From: a virus | IMG/VR virus record: IMGVR_UViG_3300043775_000829 | Location: 1-25,045 of that record | Strand: one strand, 5' to 3' | Length of the DNA: 25,045 nt | Shown: positions 1-7,148 of the stretch, in pieces | Position numbering within the stretch: the stretch's first letter is position 1 | Layout of the letters: the number at the start of each line of letters is the position of its first letter | The notes under the pieces: generated by a model | What the model saw: the letters and a program-made list of their open reading frames with translations, nothing else | Database searches by the model: none | What the model was told of the DNA's origin: nothing | Program-made: the position numbers and the translations under genes

Positions 1-1
1 G

Positions 2-130
2 ATCTCGACGCAAAGCGTGCTGTTCGTAGGCACAAAAGACGAATGCGAAGCAGAGATCGCGAGACTTGGGCTTGTTGACGTTTCCGCCCAAGGGAATGAT
101 AACGGACTCGACATACACGCTGACGCTTGA
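2..130 (+). CDS. C-terminal fragment of a structural protein, cut by the window edge
   Basis: This is an open frame running in from the left edge and ending at TGA 128-130. The visible 42 residues read as a compact acidic protein end with FVGTKDECEAEIARLGL followed by a short polar tail. I do not recognise the family. It sits directly upstream of a tail-terminator-like gene and overlaps it, so a head-tail connector or tail-completion protein is the simplest guess from position alone. No in-frame start is visible, so the gene begins outside the window. Confidence 0.5.
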   Translation: MSTQSVLFVGTKDECEAEIARLGLVDVSAQGNDNGLDIHADA

Positions 131-542
131 GAAAGCATTGACTGACACTTTCGTTCTCGCGCTCCAGCAAGAGATGCAGAGCGCATTGGTGGTGACCGCA
201 GCGGAGAACTTCGGCACGATGACGCTTCCGGCCTGCTTTGTTAAATGCACGCGGCAGCGCGAAAGCATTATCGACTCAGCCATTTTCCAGTTCAGCGTCG
301 ATATCGCGTTGATCGTGCAGGCCGACGACATGGATCAGATGGCAATGGAGAATCTGTGGTCTCAGGTGCTTTGTATTTCGCACGACATAACCGGACTCAA
401 GACCAAGCTCAACGCAGTCCGTCCGCAATACGCTTTCGTATTCGGCATCCTTCGGGACGGGCCAGTTTCACTATCTTCAAATGAACGGCATTTCGAGCGT
501 TCGGTAACGATCACCGTTCACGCCGCGCTTTTCGCAAGTTGA
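96..542 (+). CDS. Probable tail terminator / tail completion protein
   Basis: The protein is 148 residues from ATG 96. It has an amphipathic N-terminal helix (TLEKALTDTFVLALQQEM), a central beta-rich part and a C-terminal strand ending SVTITVHAALFAS. This layout resembles small siphovirus tail-completion proteins such as lambda gpU, which cap the tail tube. The position just before the tail tube gene supports this. No catalytic motif is present or expected. The start is uncertain: ATG 96 is preceded by a purine run AAGGGA that is very close to it, while TTG 66 in the same frame would add ten residues. Either choice overlaps the upstream gene. The role is inferred from order and fold pattern, not a clear motif. 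Confidence 0.6.
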   Translation: MITDSTYTLTLEKALTDTFVLALQQEMQSALVVTAAENFGTMTLPACFVKCTRQRESIIDSAIFQFSVDIALIVQADDMDQMAMENLWSQVLCISHDITGLKTKLNAVRPQYAFVFGILRDGPVSLSSNERHFERSVTITVHAALFAS

Positions 543-560
543 CAATTTCCACGAATTACT

Positions 561-926
561 ATGCCAGCAACCGTCATCACTAGCTCTGTCGCCTCGGGCG
601 TCGAATTCGGCCTTCTCCAAGAGACAGGTCTTCTTCTTAATTCATTCTCTCGCTCCGTTCAGAGCGACAAAGCAACCGTCATGGACGCCCTCGGCGATAC
701 CGTCGCAGTTGCGTATTTCAACAAGTCCGCAACGATCAGCCTCGACGGCGTCATCAACGGCGGCGTTGCCTACGAACTCGCCAACGTGCTCACGCTCGCC
801 AACGATACGTCATCCTACGGTGTTTCCGGCGGTGCTGTCATCGTTGATTCCGTTTCCGAAACCACAGGCGCCGGCACATTCAAAACGATCACCGTCTCCG
901 CAACGCAGTATCCAGAGATCGTCTAA
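561..926 (+). CDS. Probable major tail tube protein
   Basis: This 121-residue protein is rich in Ala, Val, Ser and Thr and almost all predicted beta strand, with alternating hydrophobic stretches such as ATISLDGVINGG and KTITVSATQYPEIV. Siphovirus tail tube subunits are small beta-sandwich proteins of this composition, and the gene lies between the terminator-like protein and the frameshifted chaperone pair, the usual tail tube position. It is shorter than lambda gpV (246 residues), which has an extra domain, but close to single-domain tube proteins. A strong intrinsic terminator follows at 943-975, fitting a structural gene made in excess over the downstream genes. Confidence 0.55.
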   Translation: MPATVITSSVASGVEFGLLQETGLLLNSFSRSVQSDKATVMDALGDTVAVAYFNKSATISLDGVINGGVAYELANVLTLANDTSSYGVSGGAVIVDSVSETTGAGTFKTITVSATQYPEIV

Positions 927-942
927 AACCCTGGCTGATGCC

Positions 943-975
943 GCTGGCTCCCCGGCTAAAGGGAGCCGCCTTTTT
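943..975 (+). terminator. Intrinsic terminator after the tail tube gene
   Basis: GGCTCCC (946-952) pairs perfectly with GGGAGCC (961-967) around an 8-base loop. GCC and five T (971-975) follow. The hairpin sits 17 bases after the tail tube stop and 18 bases before the next gene, in the same orientation, so it probably lowers transcription of the downstream tail genes relative to the tube gene rather than ending the operon. Confidence 0.75.
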
Positions 976-992
976 ATATACGAACTAAATAT

Positions 993-1391
993 ATGGACGC
1001 AAACAAGAAATTCTTTCACACGATCAACCTCAAAGCCGCTGTGGCACTCGCTACAATGGGCTTCAAAATGAACTTTCCACCGGTCACTCGACTGGTTCGC
1101 ACCGACGGCAAAGAATCAACGGAGTTTTGGTTTGAGGGCGAGAACGCAAAAGGCCAAGACGCCTCTCAAGTCTATCGCCAAATGACCAAGGAAGGCGACG
1201 AACTCGAAATCAAAGACCCAGAAAATCCGCTTTGCTACATCCGCGCCGCATTGGCGAACAGGGATGTCCTTGTGGACATCATCCGCAATACGCCGCGACT
1301 GATCGAGATCGAGCACAACGGCAAACGCATCGCCATTTCGGAAAATGCTTCGGACAAGACCAAGCAGGAAATGACCAGATTTTTAAAATAA
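993..1391 (+). CDS. Conserved-type tail-region protein of unknown function
   Basis: This is a 132-residue, highly charged soluble protein with no recognised motif. The N-terminal part (residues 1-45) is basic and contains a short hydrophobic helix (AAVALATMGF). The middle is acidic (EGDELEIKDPENP) and the C-terminus is helical and Lys-rich. The stop TAA overlaps the ATG of the tail chaperone gene by one base (TAATG), implying translational coupling. Lying between the tail tube and the gpG-like gene, it may take part in tail assembly. It lies after the terminator hairpin and so would be made at lower level than the tube protein. Confidence 0.6.
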   Translation: MDANKKFFHTINLKAAVALATMGFKMNFPPVTRLVRTDGKESTEFWFEGENAKGQDASQVYRQMTKEGDELEIKDPENPLCYIRAALANRDVLVDIIRNTPRLIEIEHNGKRIAISENASDKTKQEMTRFLK

Positions 1392-1786
1392 TGAAAAAGA
1401 CACAAAACACAGACCTAGTAAAAGACGACGAAATTCTCCGTATCCAAGCAATGGAAGACGGGCCGAAGAAAGTGAATGGGCGCATCCTGCGACCGATCAC
1501 GGCGCTTACGATCTCATGGATGCAACGCAATGAAGTATTTAGCGGCAACATGGACTTGGTATGGAAATCTGCCGCATTCGCATACCTGCACAGCGAGCCG
1601 TATAGCGCGATCCGCTCGGTCGTCAATGACCGAAGCGCATTCATCAACGCTGTAGATTCGTGGATCGAAAACAACATGATCCATCACCTTGAAATATCGG
1701 CAATGACGGACGCGATGAACGCCGCCTTCGAGCTTTACAACGCATCGGCAACTCAATCAAAAGAAGGATCGGGGTCGGGAAACTAA
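1391..1786 (+). CDS. Tail assembly chaperone, short form (gpG-like)
   Basis: The protein is 131 residues, mostly helical, and ends in a flexible Ser/Gly tail (KEGSGSGN) just before TAA 1784-1786. Its last two sense codons are part of a canonical -1 slippery heptamer. Order (tube, chaperone, chaperone extension, tape measure) and the frameshift signal match the gpG/gpGT system of lambda, in which the chaperone coats the tape measure during tail assembly and is absent from the finished virion. The identification rests on architecture rather than sequence similarity. The ATG at 1391 overlaps the upstream stop. An open frame extends further upstream but lies within the previous gene and is not needed. 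Confidence 0.75.
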   Translation: MKKTQNTDLVKDDEILRIQAMEDGPKKVNGRILRPITALTISWMQRNEVFSGNMDLVWKSAAFAYLHSEPYSAIRSVVNDRSAFINAVDSWIENNMIHHLEISAMTDAMNAAFELYNASATQSKEGSGSGN

Positions 1787-2034
1787 ACGGCCCCAACTGG
1801 CTTGCGGCTTACGTCTTTCGACTCGTCAAGCTGACCGGCTGGGGCTTCGTTCACATCCTAGAAGAGCTTCCATTCGCTGTTGGCTTGCAGTTGCTCCAGG
1901 CTGACGACTACGCAAACGGTATCCACCGCCCGTGGTCGCGCAACAACGCAAGCGTCGATGTTGACGCTCTCGCCACCATAGAAGACACGCTCGCAAAATA
2001 TGGCAAAATTCAAATTCGAGAGCTTGAAATTTGA
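1391..2034 (+). CDS. Tail assembly chaperone, long frameshift form (gpGT-like)
   Basis: After a -1 shift at 1777-1783 translation would continue to TGA 2032-2034, giving about 214 residues: the gpG-like domain plus roughly 83 residues of a gpT-like domain. The extension contains WLAAYVFRLVKLTGWGF and ELPFAVGLQLLQADDYANGI, a pattern typical of gpT-like extensions. The extension frame is open throughout 1787-2034 yet has no good start of its own, so expression through frameshifting is the straightforward explanation for this otherwise gene-free stretch. It overlaps the next gene by 35 bases. In lambda the long form recruits tube subunits to the tape measure. Confidence 0.78.
1777..1845 (+). promoter_or_regulatory. 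Programmed -1 ribosomal frameshift site with downstream stem
   Basis: The heptamer G GGA AAC (1777-1783) is in the zero frame of the gpG-like gene and fits X XXY YYZ. Slipping back one base gives GGG AAA. The zero-frame stop TAA follows at once (1784-1786). Six bases after the heptamer, GCCCCA (1790-1795) can pair with TGGGGC (1840-1845), enclosing a second stem of GGCTTG (1799-1804) with CAAGCT (1827-1832, one G-U pair). Heptamer, spacer and stimulatory stem all match known chaperone frameshift signals. Lambda uses GGGAAAG. Confidence 0.85.
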
Positions 2035-2854
2035 GCAGATTATGAAAGACTACGCAGAGATACGCGAAGTCACGATTCCTGACGCCGTCATGCTAAACGC
2101 TCGTCTTCTTTGCGTGGAGTTGGCTAGAAGAACGCAGCCGTTCGGCGCAGACGACAAGGCAAAACTGACGGGCGAGAAGGCGATTACGCGCGATCTGGTC
2201 GGAGGGCGATCATCAAGCGCAGTTCATTCGCAGCGCCGCGCTGGAATCTTCGGAATCATCGGAGAAGCAATGAATATCAAGGGCGGATACGCTTGGTATA
2301 AAACAGGCGAAAACGTCCGCTTGTTCGTAGGAAAAGACGGCTACGCCTACGGAACCGAGAAGAGTTACTTTAGACCAGATGCGTCGCAGTCGGATATGCG
2401 ATCATTCCACAAGAAGTTTTTTGTGAATGGCAAGATGTCATCCGCAGGCTCGCGAGATCGCACTATCGGACGGTGGAAATTCCTAGATAAAATGTTTGTG
2501 AGCGAGGCCACGATGAACTCTTACAAGGAAACCGTCTTGAAAAAGGTGGGCATTGCAAAAGCAGGATGGGCATCGTGCGCACTCAAGCTCAAAAAAGTAA
2601 ACAAGGGAAGCCTAACCGCAGGCTTTCCGAAATGGGTTACAAGGCATACCGGCGACTTCGACAACGGGCGCGTGCAGGATATGACATCGGACTTAAAAAA
2701 CCCAAGAGTTGAAGTGACGAACAAAACGCCGTGGGCTGACAAGGTCATTCCAGAGACTGAAAAGGAATTTGCCAAGGCCGTTGTTGCTACAAAAATGAAA
2801 AAGCAACTCGAAGCCATCCTAAAAAAGAGACAAAAAGGGCTTATAGAAACTTAA
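2000..2854 (+). CDS. Tail-region protein of unknown function, upstream of the tape measure
   Basis: This is a 284-residue basic protein. The N-terminal third is helical with MLNARLLCVELARRTQPFG, reminiscent of the helical start of HK97 gp10-like tail proteins, but the match is too weak to name it. The middle is Gly/Tyr-rich, and the C-terminal 40 residues form a Lys-rich helix. It starts at ATG 2000 inside the end of the frameshifted chaperone extension, with no Shine-Dalgarno, so it is probably coupled. A minor tail or tail-completion role fits its place between the chaperone and the tape measure, but this position is not standard in lambda. Confidence 0.6.
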   Translation: MAKFKFESLKFEQIMKDYAEIREVTIPDAVMLNARLLCVELARRTQPFGADDKAKLTGEKAITRDLVGGRSSSAVHSQRRAGIFGIIGEAMNIKGGYAWYKTGENVRLFVGKDGYAYGTEKSYFRPDASQSDMRSFHKKFFVNGKMSSAGSRDRTIGRWKFLDKMFVSEATMNSYKETVLKKVGIAKAGWASCALKLKKVNKGSLTAGFPKWVTRHTGDFDNGRVQDMTSDLKNPRVEVTNKTPWADKVIPETEKEFAKAVVATKMKKQLEAILKKRQKGLIET

Positions 2855-2859
2855 ATAAA

Positions 2860-5490
2860 ATGGCAGACGTAACAGTAGAATTTGGAGCAACAGACACCGG
2901 ACTTGAGAAAACGCTCAAGGCCGTTCAAGACGAACTTACTCAGCTGAAGGGCAAGGTGTCGAGCGGTGAGCTTTCCATGACCGAACTCGAAAGCACGATG
3001 AAGCGCATCGGCCAGGTTACGACGATGGAAAAGAATATTAAAGCCATCGGAGATTCATCCACCGCAACATCGCCAAAGGTCGAAGAGCTTAATTCTGACA
3101 TCAAAAAAACTGGGGATAACTCGCTCGATGCTGGAAATAAAAGCGAGATAGGATTTGGCAAAATAGGTATTGCTGCCGGTATTGCGGGAGCCGCCGCCAA
3201 GGTTGGATCAAAAGTCATTGAAGCGGCATTCGATGCGGCTAGACAGGTTGTCGAAGGTTTTGGTCAAGCCATTGACTTAGGCGGACGCCTTACCGACTTG
3301 TCATCTAGGACGGGAGAGACTGCCGGAAAACTTTTAGTTCTTGAAAAGGCGTTTACAAATACCGGAGTGAGTTCGGATGCTGTTGGAACATCGCTCAACA
3401 AGATGCAAAAATTTATGGTGGACGCCGCGCAAGGTGGACAAGCGCAAGCCGACGCATTGAACCGACTTGGCATTACCATGAGCGAACTTGCTGGGAAGAC
3501 GCCAACAGAACAGATGGCAGTTTTCGCGCAACGCATCGCAGGAATTCAAGACCCAGCGCAGCGCGCCGAAGCCGCGATGTCGATCTTTGGTAAATCCGGC
3601 GGGGAGCTTCTTCCTATCCTTCAAAACTTCAGTGGGGAAATTGAGGCAGCGAGCGGTCAATTAGGATCGATGCCAGGGGTGATGGATCGTTCCGCGAAAG
3701 CATTTGATTCGCTTGGCGAAAATATGGAGACAATTAACTCCAAGGTCATGCAGTTCGCCGCTGGCTTTTTGGAAGGTGCATTGCCAGCATTGAATAAATT
3801 TACATCCGCGCTCAGTGGCGTTGATGCCGCTGGATGGGGGCAAGCAACGATGGATGTAGTCACTCGAATTGCAGATAGATTGATCGGAGCATTTCAAGAT
3901 CCGCTTGCCGTTATTGCGGCCTACGGCACATCATTTGAGGTCGCCGTAAAGACTTTCGGAAATGCCTTTTTCAATACATCCTCCACGGTCATTGATTTTT
4001 TGGTTCAGTCGATGGAGACAAATTTAGCGTCAGCGATTACAGCCTACGTCGGGGGTGCGCTTACGGATTCCGCTCTTACCTTCGGGCGACACATTACCGA
4101 GGCACTCATGACATTCTCCGCAGCGATATCCGAGTTGCCAGGCTTTCAAGCCGCAGGCGACGAAATGTTTAGAGTGCTCGACGCCGCAAATACCAAGCTA
4201 GGCGAGGCGCAGATTGCAAATATGGGCGAGACCGCCAAAGCCGCCGCCAAAGTCACTGAGGAGTTCGACAAAACAGCATCGAAGACCCGAGTCTTTAAAG
4301 AGGACTTTTTTGGTGCCGAGGAGGCCACCAAGCGGATGAATGAGGAGATGGACGCTATTGAGGCCAGCGGCAAAACCACCCGCGAGGATTTTCTAGGAAC
4401 CGAAACCAGTACTTCAAATACGGCTAATAACATTAAAAATGCCGCTGATAATTCCAATATATCGGCAATCAATTTCGGTTTGGTGAACTCGTCTTCGTAT
4501 TCCGCATCTGAGTCGTCAAAGAAATCAAAAGATCAGTCTATTGAGACAGCGGTAGAATGGTCAAAGGTAGCTGGGTCGGCATATACCGCCGAAACGTCAA
4601 CAAAAGCGGCGGCGGCAGAGATGGTTAAAACCGCAAGAGAAATGTCGCAAGCTGATATGTCCAAGTTATTCAGCCAAGCCAAGCAGGACTTGAGGGACAT
4701 GGGTGGAGACATGGAAATCCTTGGCAAAAAAGTTACAAATATTCCGCAGCTTGCCGAGGCTTTAGGGATCGAGACAGCCAGTAAAAGCTCAAAGATATTA
4801 ATCCAAGAAATTGGAGCAGAGATTAAAAAAATCGGGAAAGAACCGATCGAGATCAACATTAAATTTTCTCCAGAAAAGTTTGCCGCAGGATTGGAATCGC
4901 TTCGCACCTCATTTGAAGGTGCTTTTCAAGATATCCCATCAACGATAAATGCCGCGCCGTCGATTGCAGAACAGGCAATAGATGCAACCGATGCGTTCGC
5001 TCGACCGATCCCGCTGAACTTAGATGGGTATGATTCGATTGCTGACGCGAAGCAATCCGCGCTTGATAATTTTGCGAATCCAATCCCATTAAATATGTCT
5101 GGAGATAGTGCCGCGAATGAAGTTTTAGGAGTAGTTCAGAACGCCTTTGCTTCGGCAATTCCGTTGTCGATGGATGGATCAAATGCAGCCGCTCAAGCAT
5201 GGCAAACAGCAGAGAACGCCTTTGCAACGCCTGTAAACACAAGTTTGTCGCTGGATACGTCAGCCGCCGTGCAAACGGCAACAAGCAACCTCGGCTCAAT
5301 CCCCACCACGCTTGACGCAGAAAAGAGCGTGAAAGGTATTCGAGACTCGGTTAAGGACGGCATCGAGCTTGACGTGGCCGCGAAGTCGGGCGTGAGCGGG
5401 TTGCTGGATGCGATAAAGACCGCAGTCGAAGCGATCAAGACCGCTGTTGAAAAAATCGAACCAAAACTACCAACCGCAGCACTAATTTAA
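2860..5490 (+). CDS. Tape measure protein
   Basis: At 876 residues this is the longest gene in the window and directly follows the tail chaperone region, as tape measures do. The N-terminal 90 residues are heptad-like and helical. A hydrophobic, Gly/Ala-rich stretch at about 98-125 could act in membrane passage during DNA entry. Long helical Ala/Lys/Glu-rich stretches follow. About residues 708-800 hold four imperfect repeats of roughly 25 residues built on AFAxPIPLxxDG. At about 1.5 angstroms per residue the tail would be near 130 nm (inference from the known length rule). There is no lysozyme or peptidase domain. It starts at ATG 2860, five bases after the previous stop. Confidence 0.9.
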   Translation: MADVTVEFGATDTGLEKTLKAVQDELTQLKGKVSSGELSMTELESTMKRIGQVTTMEKNIKAIGDSSTATSPKVEELNSDIKKTGDNSLDAGNKSEIGFGKIGIAAGIAGAAAKVGSKVIEAAFDAARQVVEGFGQAIDLGGRLTDLSSRTGETAGKLLVLEKAFTNTGVSSDAVGTSLNKMQKFMVDAAQGGQAQADALNRLGITMSELAGKTPTEQMAVFAQRIAGIQDPAQRAEAAMSIFGKSGGELLPILQNFSGEIEAASGQLGSMPGVMDRSAKAFDSLGENMETINSKVMQFAAGFLEGALPALNKFTSALSGVDAAGWGQATMDVVTRIADRLIGAFQDPLAVIAAYGTSFEVAVKTFGNAFFNTSSTVIDFLVQSMETNLASAITAYVGGALTDSALTFGRHITEALMTFSAAISELPGFQAAGDEMFRVLDAANTKLGEAQIANMGETAKAAAKVTEEFDKTASKTRVFKEDFFGAEEATKRMNEEMDAIEASGKTTREDFLGTETSTSNTANNIKNAADNSNISAINFGLVNSSSYSASESSKKSKDQSIETAVEWSKVAGSAYTAETSTKAAAAEMVKTAREMSQADMSKLFSQAKQDLRDMGGDMEILGKKVTNIPQLAEALGIETASKSSKILIQEIGAEIKKIGKEPIEINIKFSPEKFAAGLESLRTSFEGAFQDIPSTINAAPSIAEQAIDATDAFARPIPLNLDGYDSIADAKQSALDNFANPIPLNMSGDSAANEVLGVVQNAFASAIPLSMDGSNAAAQAWQTAENAFATPVNTSLSLDTSAAVQTATSNLGSIPTTLDAEKSVKGIRDSVKDGIELDVAAKSGVSGLLDAIKTAVEAIKTAVEKIEPKLPTAALI

Positions 5491-5499
5491 AGGATTTTT

Positions 5500-6090
5500 A
5501 TGGCAGACCCAAAAAAAGTCAAATATATATATCACGGCTCAACGGATTGGATACCGCAAGCCAATCGTACGGTTAAAACATACCGAAGTGGGTTATGTAT
5601 GATTACGCAGGACTTCATTTGCCGAAATGACGGCAAAGCGGACTATTTTGCTTTTAAAGAAGGGGACTTATTTCAAGACTCAGATCCGTGCATGGACAAC
5701 GCCTACATATTCCCAGATCCGACCTATCAAGATTTGGGAAATGGATTTATTAACTGCTCGGTTACCGCGTATGGGAGAGTAAACTCAACCGGAAACATAG
5801 AGAGGGGGAGGACAGAGACAAAAAAGACGACAGTAGTATTTGGTCTTGAAGATGGAGTATTATTTACAACAACTAGAACTGATAGTTATTATCTTGATCG
5901 TGCAACGCAAAGAATCGTTGCAAAAAAAGGTGAGGTCGTTGGTTTACCAGGTGTTGATTTGTACGTTTATGATTCATATTTTGAAAAATTTCCAGGCCCT
6001 TCTCCAAGAACCGTTGAATTGTACGAGGGAACTTCGTTTGGCGAATTTATAGAGTATGTTATTGTAATGCAAGCCAATTTTGGAATATAA
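5500..6090 (+). CDS. Tail-associated protein of unknown function
   Basis: The protein is 196 residues, rich in Tyr, Thr and Asp and mainly beta strand, with no known motif. Residues 1-60 look like a small beta domain and the C-terminal part ends with EFIEYVIVMQANFGI. The start is well supported: AAAGGA at 5489-5494 lies five bases before ATG 5500, one of the few clear ribosome binding sites in the window. It is immediately downstream of the tape measure, where distal tail and tail-tip proteins are encoded. Base composition becomes clearly richer in AT towards its end, unlike the tape measure, and this continues through the next two genes. Confidence 0.6.
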   Translation: MADPKKVKYIYHGSTDWIPQANRTVKTYRSGLCMITQDFICRNDGKADYFAFKEGDLFQDSDPCMDNAYIFPDPTYQDLGNGFINCSVTAYGRVNSTGNIERGRTETKKTTVVFGLEDGVLFTTTRTDSYYLDRATQRIVAKKGEVVGLPGVDLYVYDSYFEKFPGPSPRTVELYEGTSFGEFIEYVIVMQANFGI

Positions 6091-6092
6091 TT

Positions 6093-6365
6093 ATGGTGAA
6101 TTTTCTTAATGTTTTTTCCACTTTGGTTAAGTCAGCGTCTAAGGCTGGTGGATACCCATATCAGATTAAAGCACAGGATTTGGATCAAAATTTTGTTTTT
6201 GCGGCATTAGATGCTGATGACACATTAATTGAGAAAACGACAGGTCAAGGGGGGCATCCAGCGCGCAAACTAAAAATTCCGCCCATTGTGGAAAATAGCG
6301 ATAAAACATATGTACTAGGGACGGTAAAAGGGGAATTAAAATGGATCGCAACCGAGGAGTGCTAA
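6093..6365 (+). CDS. Small tail-region protein of unknown function
   Basis: This 90-residue protein starts with an amphipathic helix (LNVFSTLVKSASK) followed by a beta-rich segment with a Gly-rich turn (TTGQGGHPARKLKIPP) and ends KWIATEEC with a C-terminal Cys. It begins two bases after the previous gene and ends one base before the next, so it is part of the same transcript. It is AT-rich like its neighbours. No family is recognised. A small structural or tail-tip role is only a guess from position. Confidence 0.55.
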   Translation: MVNFLNVFSTLVKSASKAGGYPYQIKAQDLDQNFVFAALDADDTLIEKTTGQGGHPARKLKIPPIVENSDKTYVLGTVKGELKWIATEEC

Positions 6366-6366
6366 T

Positions 6367-6876
6367 ATGATCCTAGGCCGAACACCAGAAGGCGCGATCA
6401 AGATAAAGAAGGACGGCGGCCTTCGCGCTGTGAATTGCGCGTGTTGTGGGTGTGGGTGCAATGGGGTTGCAATACCAGAAAACTTACGATCACTTTTTGA
6501 GGACGCAACAATAGATTCAATAACGATGTGGGGATATGCTCCAGAAGATTTTTTTTCGCTTGGCCCAGCAGAAGGATATCCTGAAGGTTCTTGGTTAGCA
6601 GATTGGTTTGTAACTGATGGCGATTTATTTATCCTTGGAAGTTTGGTTTATTCTACGGACGGATGCTTATACGGGCCAGCTAGTGCAATGGAATATCAAA
6701 ATCTTACGGGAATTAACGGAGCTGTTTTTTTGGGCAAATTAGACGGTTGTATACCTCCAGAGCTTACAGGTGTGACAGGAACTTTTACCATAAATGGAGC
6801 GGGTGAATTTCCGTGGTATTACCTGATAGGAGACGAATATACATCTTCCCCACCTCCGAACATTGTTGTTTCGTGA
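6367..6876 (+). CDS. Cys-rich protein of unknown function in the tail module
   Basis: The protein has 169 residues. Near the N-terminus (residues 24-31) it has a dense Cys cluster, CACCGCGC, flanked by a beta-hairpin-like KIKKDGGLRAVN. This could bind a metal or form disulfides after release from the cell. The rest is aromatic and Gly/Asp-rich, with a leucine-rich-repeat-like rhythm (LTGINGAVFLGKLDGC, then PPELTGVTGTF) that could form a small solenoid. It ends in a Pro-rich tail. The stop TGA overlaps the GTG start of the next gene. Position suggests a tail-tip or adsorption-related protein, but nothing in the sequence proves this. Confidence 0.55.
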   Translation: MILGRTPEGAIKIKKDGGLRAVNCACCGCGCNGVAIPENLRSLFEDATIDSITMWGYAPEDFFSLGPAEGYPEGSWLADWFVTDGDLFILGSLVYSTDGCLYGPASAMEYQNLTGINGAVFLGKLDGCIPPELTGVTGTFTINGAGEFPWYYLIGDEYTSSPPPNIVVS

Positions 6877-7148
6877 ATCCGGACTTTATAGAACGCCGCG
6901 CCCAAATGCTCGCACGCTTCGGCAACGCCGCGCACCGCTTCGCTCGCGCAGGCTTCGCGACCACCCCACCCGAAGCACTCGCCACCCGCGAAGCAACGTG
7001 CCGCGCCTGTCCCGAATGGGACGCGCAGGCACTCAACGCCACCGGCCGCTGTCGCAAATGCGGATGCTCGACGTGGGCCAAACTACGCATGGCAACCGAG
7101 CGATGCCCAATAGGCAAATGGGAAGCTGTTGACAAAACACCCGAATAA
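6873..7148 (+). CDS. Small zinc-ribbon-like Cys-rich protein
   Basis: The start is placed at GTG 6873, which overlaps the upstream TGA (GTGA), giving 91 residues. An upstream frame extension to 6813 lies inside the previous gene and is unlikely. The C-terminal half has the spacing C-x2-C, about 14 residues, C-x2-C-x-C, then CPIGKW, a pattern expected to bind one or two zinc ions. Small proteins with this C-x2-C ... CGC ... CPxGKW pattern are common in phage and prophage tail regions, but their function is unknown. It is GC-rich again, unlike the three preceding genes, so the composition boundary lies at its start. Confidence 0.6.
   Translation: MNPDFIERRAQMLARFGNAAHRFARAGFATTPPEALATREATCRACPEWDAQALNATGRCRKCGCSTWAKLRMATERCPIGKWEAVDKTPE

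Noticed and set aside
1232-1390. N-terminal extension of the gpG-like gene
   Set aside because: It lies inside the preceding gene in another frame, is low in structure, and ATG 1391 forms a neat TAATG overlap.
1279-1677. Minus-strand open frames, this and many others throughout the window
   Set aside because: They lie opposite well-supported + strand genes, have shadow-type composition and no recognisable families.
5120-5300. Possible CRISPR or DNA repeat array in the tape measure
   Set aside because: The repetition is at protein level, degenerate at DNA level and in frame, so it is a coding repeat.
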